Below, piece after piece: positions 1-6,407 of a stretch of 6,407 nt of DNA; position 1 is the first letter of the stretch, and every line of letters begins with the position of its first letter. Below the pieces are notes generated by a model, which made no database searches, was not told the origin of the DNA, and worked only from the letters and a program-made list of their open reading frames with translations. Made by a program: the position numbers and the translations under genes. This DNA is from Bacteroides sp. (GTDB lineage Bacteria > Bacteroidota > Bacteroidia > Bacteroidales > SM23-62): contig DAOUVF010000185.1 of assembly GCA_030667765.1 (NCBI GenBank), positions 1-6,407 on the forward strand. The letters run 5' to 3'.

Positions 1-226
1 ATCATTATTCATGACTCACCATCCTGTGAAGAAGTCACCACCCTGTGACTTGCAAAAAAAACCGAAAAAGGGGTGGGAGGCCAGAAATTGACAACGCAGG
101 TGTTTCGATTTAGTTCAAAAAATGGGGTATGTCCAGCTGTTGTCTGCTTTTGTAAATTGTGGTTCATCTCAGGTTTCGGCACACTTACATTTTCATTCCC
201 ATAATTCTATCATTTAAAAACCCGTT
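1..226. other. Non-coding left-edge region
   Basis: I see no convincing open reading frame on either strand here. Apart from the tandem palindromes at 16-51 the stretch holds A-rich and G-rich patches (53-60, 75-86) and an AT-rich leader just before the epimerase start. I found no exact TAnnTTTG promoter element and no clear ribosome binding site ahead of the ATG at 227. The promoter of the epimerase presumably lies in the last 100 bases but cannot be placed. Confidence 0.5.
16..51. repeat. Tandem pair of short palindromic repeats (operator-like)
   Basis: Two 14-base units, TCACCATCCTGTGA (16-29) and TCACCACCCTGTGA (35-48), differ at one base and start 19 bases apart. Each has TCAC/GTGA arms around a 6-base centre. 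In the second unit the symmetry extends to 7-base arms, AAGTCAC (32-38) and GTGACTT (45-51). A run of eight A follows. There is no U-tract on either strand where a terminator would need one, so paired binding sites for a dimeric regulator are more plausible than a terminator. This is inference: the nearest start codon in the window is about 175 bases downstream, and the site could belong to a gene beyond the left edge. Confidence 0.4.
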
Positions 227-1204
227 ATGAAAATTGCCATTACCGGGGCATCAGGATTACTGGGCAGATGCCTCTTAGACCAAATGCAAAATCATGAGGT
301 CCTCTTGATGGGGAGATCATTACAAAAGCTCCAGGAGATCTACAATAACCGGCCCGATACCAGATTGTATGAAACTGATTATTCCCAGGAGAGCCTTTCT
401 GAGATACTCGCTCCTGCTGATGCATTGATTCATTTCGCTGCGAGGCCTACCAGCAAGCTTTTTACCAAATATGATGAATATTATTGGAAAATTCAGCTTG
501 CTGAAAAGGTTTTCAAAGTCTGTGAATCCGTGGGCATTAATAATGCTGTATTTGCCTCTTCGGCCATGCTTTACTCACCCAAAGTGAACACGGTCCCCTA
601 TGTGGAATCCGAACCAATCTACCCTGAAACCCTTTATGCTGTCTGCAAAATGGGTATTGAGAACCTCGGGTTTCTTCATATCGAAAATTTTAAAAGCCTG
701 AGAATTGCTTTGATCACTCTCTCCGAACGTCGCGGGATTATGCTTGGCACATTCATTCAACAGGCGATCAGGAAACAGTCCATAACCATATACGGGGAAG
801 GAACCGGAGTACGGGAAATGATCTATGTGAAAGACGTTGCGGCTGCCATTGAAGCAGCCATCAATGCCCCGGAGCAAAAAGGTGTATTTAACATTGGTTC
901 AGGGGTTGCCACATCACATAATGAACTTGCAGAGATAGTGAATGAGATCTTTGCCTGGGGATCAGCAGAAATTGTACACGATCTGAGTAAGAATGAGGCA
1001 TCTACACGATATCCCATGGACCATAGCAAGGCCGGTAGACTCCTTGGCTGGAATCCGGAGTATACTGCAGAACAGGCATTAACGGAATTAAAGCCAGAAA
1101 TATTGGCGTCTGTTGTTTCGGATGAAATAAGCCTTGAAAAAAAATCTACAGATTTTGTCGATAGATCTTCCCGGGATGATATTTCTGGCAAGATTTTTGC
1201 ATAA
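227..1204 (+). CDS. NAD(P)-dependent epimerase/dehydratase, extended SDR family
   Basis: A 325-residue extended short-chain dehydrogenase/reductase, probably a cytosolic enzyme acting on a nucleotide sugar or related substrate. The N-terminal Rossmann fold opens with the glycine motif TGASGLLG (residues 6-13; G7, G10, G13). The HFAAR stretch at 69-73 matches the family's HxAA segment. The catalytic set is visible: SSAMLY at 111-116 supplies the Ser, and Y137-AVC-K141 is the YxxxK motif. The substrate half contains IYGEGTGVREMIYVKDVA (188-205), the usual position for the R-(D/E)-x-(I/V)-x-V-x-D-V segment, and FNIGSG at 221-226, as in UDP-glucose 4-epimerase relatives. The last 30 or so residues are polar and look unrelated to the core fold. 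Family membership is secure, but the substrate cannot be told from sequence alone. The start is the first ATG, directly in front of the glycine motif. No obvious cotranscribed partner lies downstream. Confidence 0.88.
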   Translation: MKIAITGASGLLGRCLLDQMQNHEVLLMGRSLQKLQEIYNNRPDTRLYETDYSQESLSEILAPADALIHFAARPTSKLFTKYDEYYWKIQLAEKVFKVCESVGINNAVFASSAMLYSPKVNTVPYVESEPIYPETLYAVCKMGIENLGFLHIENFKSLRIALITLSERRGIMLGTFIQQAIRKQSITIYGEGTGVREMIYVKDVAAAIEAAINAPEQKGVFNIGSGVATSHNELAEIVNEIFAWGSAEIVHDLSKNEASTRYPMDHSKAGRLLGWNPEYTAEQALTELKPEILASVVSDEISLEKKSTDFVDRSSRDDISGKIFA

Positions 1205-1228
1205 TTTATTGTAAATGAGAAAGGTCGG

Positions 1229-1265
1229 ATGATTTTTGTCTCCTTGGGTCAATAAGGACCATCAT
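1229..1265 (+). other. Imperfect hairpin downstream of the epimerase gene
   Basis: ATGAT (1229-1233) pairs with ATCAT (1261-1265), and inside it TCCTT (1241-1245) pairs with AAGGA (1254-1258) around an 8-base loop. It starts 25 bases after the epimerase stop codon. There is no T-run after it, so it does not qualify as a standard intrinsic terminator. It may be a 3'-end structure or chance. Confidence 0.2.
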
Positions 1266-1311
1266 ACCATTCCGGCCCGGAGTGAATTTATACTAAAATA
1301 GGATGTACCTA

Positions 1312-1342
1312 TTGAATTTAATAAGATATTTCATTAGTTTTA
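1312..1342 (+). promoter_or_regulatory. Probable Bacteroidota-type promoter for tonB
   Basis: TTG at 1312-1314 is followed after 20 bases by TAGTTTTA at 1335-1342. The latter matches the Bacteroidota -7 consensus TAnnTTTG except for the last base. The spacing fits the known -33/-7 arrangement and would place the transcription start about 15 bases before the tonB ATG at 1364. The upstream element overlaps the right arm of a small inverted repeat, AATAGG/CCTATT (1297-1302/1308-1313). Assignment is by consensus only. Confidence 0.4.
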
Positions 1343-1363
1343 TACGCTTAAATAATTCTGGAC

Positions 1364-2047
1364 ATGGAACTTAAAAAATCAAAAAAGGCAGACCTTGAAA
1401 AGAAAAAGGGAATATTTCTCCAGATCGGACTGGTAATTGTACTGGGGATTATCCTTGCTGCATTTGAATGGAGCAGCAGACCCAACATGGAAAGTACCCT
1501 TGGTGAACTGGCCGATATGGACCTGGAAGAAGAGATCATACCCATCACCAGGCAACAGGATGTTAAACCTCCACCACCGCCACCTCCACCAAAAGTTGCT
1601 GATGTATTGATGATCGTTGAAGATGATGTGGAGATCGAAGATGAACTTATCATTGAAGATGCCGAGGCTGATCAGAATATGGAGATCGAGATCGTAGAAT
1701 TTGAAGAGGAGGAGGAGGTAGCCGAGGAAGAAGTTTTCTTCATCGTTGAAGATATGCCCAGCTTCCAGGGTAAAGGCCAGGAAGGGTTCAGGTCGTGGAT
1801 CGCAAAAAACCTGAGATATCCTGAAATTGCTGCCGAAAATGGCATCAGTGGTAAGGTTTATGTCCAATTCGCCGTTAATTCGAAAGGCGAGGTTGTAGAT
1901 GCAGTTGTGGTCAGGGGAGTGGATCCGGCCCTGGATAAGGAGGCTTCACGAGTCGTCATGGCATCTCCCAAATGGGCACCAGGAAAACAAAGAGGAAAAG
2001 CCGTAAAAGTCCAGTTTACTTTCCCCATAAATTTCGTGCTGCAATAA
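1364..2047 (+). CDS. tonB: Energy transducer TonB (single-TM, YP-type C-terminal domain)
   Basis: A 227-residue TonB-family protein that would carry proton-motive-force energy from an ExbB/ExbD complex in the inner membrane to TonB-dependent receptors in the outer membrane. The order is: a basic cytoplasmic tail (residues 1-16), one membrane segment (about 17-34), a periplasmic linker with eight consecutive prolines (69-76), a very acidic stretch (about 86-130), and the TonB_C domain (about 138-227). That domain has the RYPEIAAENGISGKVYVQF signature with Y152-P153 and the DPALDKEA segment at 188-195. Length and layout are typical of Bacteroidota TonB proteins, which usually exist in several copies. 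No exbB or exbD lies in the window, so its partners must be elsewhere. It is flanked by its own probable promoter and a strong terminator, suggesting a monocistronic unit. The start is the only ATG before the membrane segment. Confidence 0.93.
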   Translation: MELKKSKKADLEKKKGIFLQIGLVIVLGIILAAFEWSSRPNMESTLGELADMDLEEEIIPITRQQDVKPPPPPPPPKVADVLMIVEDDVEIEDELIIEDAEADQNMEIEIVEFEEEEEVAEEEVFFIVEDMPSFQGKGQEGFRSWIAKNLRYPEIAAENGISGKVYVQFAVNSKGEVVDAVVVRGVDPALDKEASRVVMASPKWAPGKQRGKAVKVQFTFPINFVLQ

Positions 2048-2070
2048 AGTACTTAATAATATACTTAAAG

Positions 2071-2100
2071 CCCTGGTAATCTGATTACCAGGGTTTTTTT
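2071..2100 (+). terminator. Intrinsic terminator after tonB
   Basis: CCCTGGTAAT (2071-2080) and ATTACCAGGG (2084-2093) form a perfect 10-bp stem with a 3-base CTG loop, followed at once by seven T (2094-2100). It lies 23 bases after the tonB stop codon and should end the tonB transcript before the lipoprotein gene at 2154. Confidence 0.92.
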
Positions 2101-2153
2101 GTATCCAAATCCGGAATATCACGTATATTATGGCATAATTAAAAGCTGCCATT

Positions 2154-3326
2154 ATGAAACATGCTATTTACCTATTGATTACTGCTTTGATTCTTTCATC
2201 CTGCGGGTCTTCCAAGAAGATGATGCAGATGGGGAACTATGATGCGGCCATAAACAAGTCTGTGAAGCAGTTGCGAAAGAAACCTGACAGTCCCAAGGAT
2301 GCAGAGATCCTTGACCGGGCTTACCGACTGGCGAATGAACAGGACCAGGAAAGGGTAAGGTTTCTGGAGCGGGAAAACAATCCGAATAATTATGACGAGG
2401 TTTTTGCCACTTATTCCAGGCTGAAAAATCGCCAGTCCCTCGTTCGTACGGTCCTTCCAATGAATGTTGCCGGAAGGCAGGTAAATTACGAATATGTTGA
2501 TTACGATACACAGATCATCAAAGCCAAGCGCATTGCTGCGGAGTATTATTATGGCAGCGGTCAGGAATTGATGAAGACAGGTACCAAGGATGCTTACCGC
2601 CAGGCCTATATTGAAATGACAAAGGCCCAGGATTATTCAGGTGGAATGTATCCGGAGTTAAATGAGTTGATCGAAGAGGCCCGGTTTAAGGGGATAAGCA
2701 GGGTACTTGTAAGGGTAAATAACCAGACCCATTTAAAACTGGACCCTGTCTTTGAACAGGACCTGCTGGAAATTGATACCAGGAACCTGGAAAGTGAATG
2801 GGTAGAATATCATTTTAAGCACCTGAATGAGGACATTGCCTATGATTATAATGTACTTGTGAACCTGGAGATGATTACGGTTTCCCCGGATGATGTAAAA
2901 GAAAAGGATGAACTCTATAATAAGAAAGTAGAGGATGGATTTGAATATGTTCTGGATCCCAATGGGAATGTGATGAAAGATACTGCCGGTAACGATATTA
3001 AGCTTCCCAAATACAAAACGCTGCAATGTACCATGATTGAAACCCACCAGTTCAAATCTGTCAGGATTGACGGCAATGTGGAGATCCTTTCCACCAATCC
3101 CAAGAAACTGATCAGGAAAGAACCCATAGGGGCGGAACACATATTCGATCATGCATCCGCCAGGGCTGTTGGAGACCTTGATGCACTGGACGAGGAAGCA
3201 TTGAGCATGATTGAAAGGGAAGCCCTTCCTTTTCCAACGGATTTCGAAATGATATTCAATTGTACAGAAACGTTGAAACCTGCCATAAGACAGGGTATTT
3301 ACAGGAACAGGCAGTTTATTTATTAA
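2154..3326 (+). CDS. Uncharacterised lipoprotein of Bacteroidota type
   Basis: A 390-residue protein that I do not recognise by function. The N-terminus is a short lipoprotein signal peptide (a Lys-His start, hydrophobic core at about 4-13, lipobox L14-S-S-C17), so the mature protein should be lipid-anchored at C17 in the envelope. Residues 25-62 read like a TPR-type helical repeat (MGNYDAAINKSVKQLRKKP). Residues 120-180 are also helical, with a second helix-turn-helix-like stretch around 146-178 (AYRQAYIEMTKAQDYSGG). The C-terminal part (about 183-325) looks beta-rich, with charged loops (DDVKEKDELYNKKVEDG) and a segment KTLQCTMIETHQFKSVRIDG near 288-307. The protein ends with a helical PFPTDFEMIF...LKPAIRQGIYRNRQF tail. 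I recall similar lipoproteins in Bacteroidota genomes, but this rests on memory. The gene stands alone between two terminators, so the neighbourhood gives no clue to its role. Confidence 0.8.
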   Translation: MKHAIYLLITALILSSCGSSKKMMQMGNYDAAINKSVKQLRKKPDSPKDAEILDRAYRLANEQDQERVRFLERENNPNNYDEVFATYSRLKNRQSLVRTVLPMNVAGRQVNYEYVDYDTQIIKAKRIAAEYYYGSGQELMKTGTKDAYRQAYIEMTKAQDYSGGMYPELNELIEEARFKGISRVLVRVNNQTHLKLDPVFEQDLLEIDTRNLESEWVEYHFKHLNEDIAYDYNVLVNLEMITVSPDDVKEKDELYNKKVEDGFEYVLDPNGNVMKDTAGNDIKLPKYKTLQCTMIETHQFKSVRIDGNVEILSTNPKKLIRKEPIGAEHIFDHASARAVGDLDALDEEALSMIEREALPFPTDFEMIFNCTETLKPAIRQGIYRNRQFIY

Positions 3327-3355
3327 GGGCTCATACAGGATACGGCTGATATTGT

Positions 3356-3363
3356 TATCTTTG
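3356..3363 (+). promoter_or_regulatory. Candidate -7 element (TAnnTTTG) upstream of hflX
   Basis: TATCTTTG is an exact match to the Bacteroidota -7 consensus TAnnTTTG and lies in the spacer ahead of hflX. No convincing TTG or TTTG -33 element sits 17-23 bases upstream. Transcription would start near 3370, which is upstream of the hairpin at 3381-3414, so a transcript from here would have to read through that hairpin to reach hflX. Confidence 0.4.
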
Positions 3364-3380
3364 TCGCTTGTAAGATATAC

Positions 3381-3414
3381 CACGCAAAATCATTGTGATT
3401 TTGCGTGTTTTTTT
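3381..3414 (+). terminator. Intrinsic terminator or attenuator directly before hflX
   Basis: CACGCAAAATCA (3381-3392) and TGATTTTGCGTG (3396-3407) form a perfect 12-bp stem with a TTG loop, followed by seven T (3408-3414). It begins 55 bases after the lipoprotein stop and ends only four bases before the hflX ATG at 3419. It is the natural end of the lipoprotein transcript. Because a candidate -7 element lies just upstream of it, it could also act as an attenuator within the hflX leader. It is one-sided: there is no T-run for the opposite strand. Confidence 0.88.
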
Positions 3415-3418
3415 GGCC

Positions 3419-4612
3419 ATGCCTAAACCCATCATAACGACACAAAAACCGGAAACTGCCATTTTGATCGGCATCATCGATCAGGATCGGGATGCTGCTA
3501 CTGTGGAGGAATACCTGCAGGAGCTTGCCTTTCTTACCGAGACGGCAGGTGCCATACTGGAAAAAACCTTTGTACAGAAGCTGGACTATCCTAATCCACG
3601 GACTTTTGTTGGGAGCGGCAAACTTCTGGAGATCAGGGAGTATGTAGCAATGAATAACATCGACCTGGTCATTTTCGATGATGAATTAACCCCCTCACAA
3701 CTCAGGAACATTGAGAGGGAGTTGAAATGCCGCATCCTTGACCGGACCAACCTTATTCTCGATATTTTTGCCAGGAGGGCTCAGACGGCACATGCTAAAA
3801 CACAGGTTGAACTGGCCCAGTATGAATATCTGCTGCCACGACTGACAGGGATGTGGACCCACCTGGAACGACAGCGCGGGGGGATTGGACTAAGGGGGCC
3901 CGGAGAAACAGAAATTGAGACAGACCGCCGGATCATTCGCGATAAGATCGCTAAGTTGAAGGAGGACCTGAAACGGATCGATAAACAGAAATCAGTCCAG
4001 CGAAAGAACAGGGGGAAAATGGTCAGGGTGGCCCTTGTGGGTTATACAAATGTGGGAAAATCCACCCTGATGAACGTAGTTAGTAAATCAGATATTTTTG
4101 CCGAGAATAAGCTTTTTGCCACCCTGGATACCACTGTCAGGAAGGTAGTGATCGGGAACCTGCCTTTTTTGTTGTCCGATACGGTTGGATTTATCCGCAA
4201 GCTCCCCCATACCCTGGTTGAATCATTCAAATCAACCCTGGATGAGGTCAGAGAATCGGATATACTCCTGCATGTAGTGGATATCTCCCATCCAAATTTT
4301 GAAGAGCAGATTGACATTGTAAACCAGACTCTACTTGAAATTGATGCCCGGCATAAGCCTACCTACATTGTTTTCAATAAAATTGATGCCTTCCGATACG
4401 TTGTAAAGGAAGAAGATGATCTGAGTCCGGATACCCGTGAAAACATCAGCCTGGATGATCTTAAAAAAACCTGGATGGCAAAAAACAATGGCGCCTGTGT
4501 ATTTATCTCAGCTAAGAAACTAGAGAATATAAAGGCGATTCGTGATCTCTTATACGAAAAGGTTAAAGAGATCCACGCCAAACGTTATCCTTACGATGAC
4601 TTCCTGTATTAA
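3419..4612 (+). CDS. hflX: GTPase HflX, ribosome-splitting factor
   Basis: A 397-residue GTPase of the HflX family, which binds the 50S subunit and splits stalled or hibernating ribosomes under stress. The N-terminal HflX domain (about 14-190) has GSGK at 65-68, the DRTNLILDIFARRAQT segment at 108-123, and the glycine-rich GGIGLRGPGETEIETDRR stretch at 154-171, followed by a coiled-coil helix (171-195). The G domain (about 202-390) has G1 GYTNVGKS (208-215), switch-I threonines in ATLDTTVR (234-241), G3 DTVG (254-257), G4 NKID (320-323) and G5 SAK (364-366). All motifs are intact. An in-frame GTG at 3395 would add eight residues but lies in the loop of the terminator, so the ATG at 3419 is chosen. 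It converges on asd with 12 bases between the stop codons. Confidence 0.95.
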   Translation: MPKPIITTQKPETAILIGIIDQDRDAATVEEYLQELAFLTETAGAILEKTFVQKLDYPNPRTFVGSGKLLEIREYVAMNNIDLVIFDDELTPSQLRNIERELKCRILDRTNLILDIFARRAQTAHAKTQVELAQYEYLLPRLTGMWTHLERQRGGIGLRGPGETEIETDRRIIRDKIAKLKEDLKRIDKQKSVQRKNRGKMVRVALVGYTNVGKSTLMNVVSKSDIFAENKLFATLDTTVRKVVIGNLPFLLSDTVGFIRKLPHTLVESFKSTLDEVRESDILLHVVDISHPNFEEQIDIVNQTLLEIDARHKPTYIVFNKIDAFRYVVKEEDDLSPDTRENISLDDLKKTWMAKNNGACVFISAKKLENIKAIRDLLYEKVKEIHAKRYPYDDFLY

Positions 4613-4624
4613 TGCAGGGTGTAG

Positions 4625-5614
4625 CTAAACCAGTTTATTCTCCACCATGTATTCGGCGATCTGGATGGCATTGGTGGCTGCCCCCTTCCGGAGATTATCC
4701 GATACTATCCATATATTCAGACAGTTTTCCCTGGATTCATCCCTCCTGATCCGTCCCACGAATACCTCGTCTTTCCCTTCCGCATACCTTGGCATCGGAT
4801 ACACATTATTGGCTACATCATCCTGGACAACCACTCCGGGAGTTTCAGAGAGAAGCTTTACAATATCATCGATCTCGTAGCCCTTTTCAAATTCGAGGTT
4901 AACGGACTCAGAATGGCCTCCGACGACCGGAACCCTGACAGTTGTGGCTGTTACCATGATGGAATCATCCTCAAGGATCTTCCGGGTCTCATGGACCATT
5001 TTCATTTCTTCTTTAGTATAGGCATTATCAAGGAATACATCACAATGAGGAAGGCAATTCCTGTCGATGGGATGCGGATAGGCCTTCTCTCCTTCTGCAC
5101 CGGCCCGTTCATCCTGCATTTGCCGAACAGCCTTTACCCCTGTTCCGGTAACAGACTGGTAAGTAGAGACAACAACCCTTTTGATTTTGTAGGCTTTATG
5201 CAGGGGGGAAAGGGGCAGCACCATCTGTATGGTAGAGCAATTAGGATTGGCAATGATCTTGTCATCAGGACCGATGGCCGTTGCATTGATTTCCGGCACA
5301 ACCAGACGCTTGGTTGGATCCATACGCCATGCTGAGGAATTGTCTATGACAACGCTTCCGGCTTCTGCAAATATGGGAGCCCATTCCGTTGAGGTTCCCC
5401 CGCCAGCCGAAAAGATGGCGATATCCGGTTTATTGTTAACAGCTGTCCGCATGCCGATCACCTTATGTATTTTCCCTTTAAATATTATTTCTTTACCAAC
5501 CGATTTTTCCGATGCAACGGCATAAAGGGTAGTAATGGGGAAGTTTCTTTCTTCGAGTACTTCCATCATAACGCCTCCGACTAGTCCGGTGGCTCCAACA
5601 ACAGCAACTTTCAT
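4625..5614 (-). CDS. asd: Aspartate-semialdehyde dehydrogenase
   Basis: A 329-residue NADP-dependent enzyme that reduces aspartyl-4-phosphate to aspartate-4-semialdehyde. This is the branch point to lysine/diaminopimelate, threonine, methionine and isoleucine, so it also feeds peptidoglycan synthesis. The cofactor motif GATGLVG is at 7-13 and SSAWRMD at 93-99 shapes the active site. NPNCST places the catalytic cysteine at C126, followed by Q153 in TYQSVTGTG. RVPVVGGHSES gives R227 and the acid/base histidine H234. Length and motifs match bacterial Asd. An upstream in-frame ATG at 5641 would add nine residues (MIINSNYYL) before the family-typical MKVAVVGATG start, so the ATG at 5614-5612 is chosen. 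It stands alone, convergent with hflX and divergent from the gene at 5667. Confidence 0.96.
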   Translation of the reverse strand: MKVAVVGATGLVGGVMMEVLEERNFPITTLYAVASEKSVGKEIIFKGKIHKVIGMRTAVNNKPDIAIFSAGGGTSTEWAPIFAEAGSVVIDNSSAWRMDPTKRLVVPEINATAIGPDDKIIANPNCSTIQMVLPLSPLHKAYKIKRVVVSTYQSVTGTGVKAVRQMQDERAGAEGEKAYPHPIDRNCLPHCDVFLDNAYTKEEMKMVHETRKILEDDSIMVTATTVRVPVVGGHSESVNLEFEKGYEIDDIVKLLSETPGVVVQDDVANNVYPMPRYAEGKDEVFVGRIRRDESRENCLNIWIVSDNLRKGAATNAIQIAEYMVENKLV

Positions 5615-5666
5615 GAGATAATAGTTTGAATTAATAATCATGCAAAAATCATAATAATAATTTGAA

Positions 5667-6407
5667 ATGAAAAGACTGGCATTGTTTTTTTTATGCTACC
5701 CGGTATGGTTGCATGGCCAATGGTGTATTGATTTCGAAGATGGATCACTGCTTAACTGGAATCAGGAGAGGGATTCAACCTGGCAGATTCAATCCGATGG
5801 ATCCCTCTCAGGCCTGTATTCCCTGCATCATTCCATGGATGATTCGGTCGGGAACCATGACCAGATTGCTTTGCCTCTTGACAGCCTAGAACTGGATGCA
5901 CGGCTCACCTCATGGAAGTTTCGTATCAGGCATGGCTACCTTCCGTCTTCTGCCAACCACTGGGCCGTTTTTCTTGCAGCTGATGGCAATGAACTTGAAA
6001 TGTTTCCGGGCGGAGAGATAAATGGATATGTTCTGGGGGTCAATTTAACCGGATCGGATGATACACTTAAACTATGGAAAATGAGCGAAGACCACATCGA
6101 GATCCTGGCAACAACATCTTTAAACTGGCAGGTAAGTGTTGGCCAGGGACCAGCATATTTGAATGTTCTGCGAAAAGAAAATGGAATCTGGCAGGTCCTG
6201 TTGGAAAAGAAAACTACTGGTATATGGGAGCTGATCGGTGAAGGAATGGATACAGCAATAATCAGTCCGGATTACTTCGGGATCTATTACAGGTATTCCT
6301 CGAAACAGGACCGGAAATTCTGGTTTGATGATCTTTGTATTTCCGGACTCTTCATACACGATACCCTACCTCCTTCCATAGCATCCGGCAAGGTTATAGA
6401 TCAAAAT
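5667..6407 (+). CDS. Secreted beta-sandwich protein, partial (right edge)
   Basis: An open frame of 247 codons runs from the ATG at 5667 to the last base of the window with no stop, so the 3' end is missing. The protein begins with a signal peptide (MKRLALFFLCYPVWLHG, cleavage probably near residues 17-20). Next comes a region rich in aromatic and acidic residues (CIDFEDGSLLNWNQ at 20-33, WKFRIRHG at 83-90) that reads as a lectin-like or LamG-like beta-sandwich up to the FWFDDLCISG strand (218-227). The HDTLPPSI segment (231-238) looks like the linker into an Ig-like repeat of the type found in Bacteroidota lamin-tail or cell-surface proteins. A type IX secretion signal, if present, would be in the missing C-terminus. 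Function unknown. The domain reading is by pattern, not by search. It is divergent from asd with 52 bases between the starts. Confidence 0.8.
   Translation, partial: MKRLALFFLCYPVWLHGQWCIDFEDGSLLNWNQERDSTWQIQSDGSLSGLYSLHHSMDDSVGNHDQIALPLDSLELDARLTSWKFRIRHGYLPSSANHWAVFLAADGNELEMFPGGEINGYVLGVNLTGSDDTLKLWKMSEDHIEILATTSLNWQVSVGQGPAYLNVLRKENGIWQVLLEKKTTGIWELIGEGMDTAIISPDYFGIYYRYSSKQDRKFWFDDLCISGLFIHDTLPPSIASGKVIDQN

Noticed and set aside
1348..1867. Long minus-strand open frames opposite tonB
   Set aside because: They are antisense to a well-supported TonB gene. Their Gly/Trp- and Ser-rich runs are mirror images of the proline and acidic codons.
2098..2132. Promoter for the lipoprotein gene (TTTG at 2098-2101, TATATTATG at 2124-2132)
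   Set aside because: The second element matches TAnnTTTG poorly and the first overlaps the T-run of the tonB terminator.
3395..3418. Extended hflX start at the GTG at 3395, adding eight residues
   Set aside because: The GTG begins at the loop of the intrinsic terminator and the added codons run through its stem and T-tract. The ATG at 3419 gives a family-typical N-terminus.
4913..5335. Plus-strand open frame of 140 codons opposite asd
   Set aside because: It is antisense to an intact asd with all catalytic motifs and shows no domain features of its own.
5615..5641. Extended asd start at the ATG at 5641, adding MIINSNYYL
   Set aside because: The added residues precede the standard MKVAVVGATG beginning of the Rossmann fold and the extension takes up half of the short divergent spacer.
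5615..5666. Divergent promoter elements between asd and the secreted-protein gene
   Set aside because: Both strands have TTTG and TA-rich pieces, but the best -7-like matches are imperfect and lie within a few bases of the start codons. No placement is convincing in these AT-rich 52 bases.
6120..6359. Minus-strand open frame of 79 codons near the right edge
   Set aside because: It lies wholly antisense to the secreted-protein frame, which has a signal peptide and coherent protein-like composition.

Overview
This looks like ordinary chromosomal DNA from a member of the Bacteroidota, most likely an environmental lineage related to Bacteroidales. Four things point there. There is a single-TM energy transducer TonB with a C-terminal YP-type TonB domain. 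There is an uncharacterised LSSC-lipobox lipoprotein of a kind I associate with this phylum. Start codons lack clear Shine-Dalgarno sequences, and there are TAnnTTTG-like -7 promoter elements. The last gene is a secreted beta-sandwich protein of a kind common in gliding or Por-secreting Bacteroidota. The phylum assignment is inferred from these features, not from a database search.

Layout. Positions 1-226 are non-coding and hold a pair of short palindromic repeats far upstream of the first gene. An extended short-chain dehydrogenase/NAD-dependent epimerase follows (227-1204, +). After a 159-bp spacer come a TonB-family energy transducer (1364-2047, +) and a strong intrinsic terminator (2071-2100). 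Next is an uncharacterised lipoprotein (2154-3326, +). A 92-bp spacer then carries a TAnnTTTG element and a near-perfect intrinsic terminator that ends only four bases before the ATG of hflX (3419-4612, +). hflX converges on asd, aspartate-semialdehyde dehydrogenase (4625-5614, -), with a 12-bp gap. asd is divergent from a secreted protein that starts at 5667 and runs off the right edge with no stop codon.

Functional picture. The genes form a series of mostly single-gene transcription units: surface/nucleotide-sugar-type metabolism (epimerase), energy coupling to outer-membrane receptors (TonB), an envelope lipoprotein, ribosome rescue/splitting (HflX), the aspartate-family amino acid and diaminopimelate pathway (Asd), and a secreted protein. 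Nothing links them into one pathway, and no mobile element, CRISPR array, RNA gene or defence-type cassette is visible. I did not find a new biological system. The best leads are the terminator/attenuator-like hairpin abutting hflX, the tandem palindromes at the left edge, and the two proteins without a known function.
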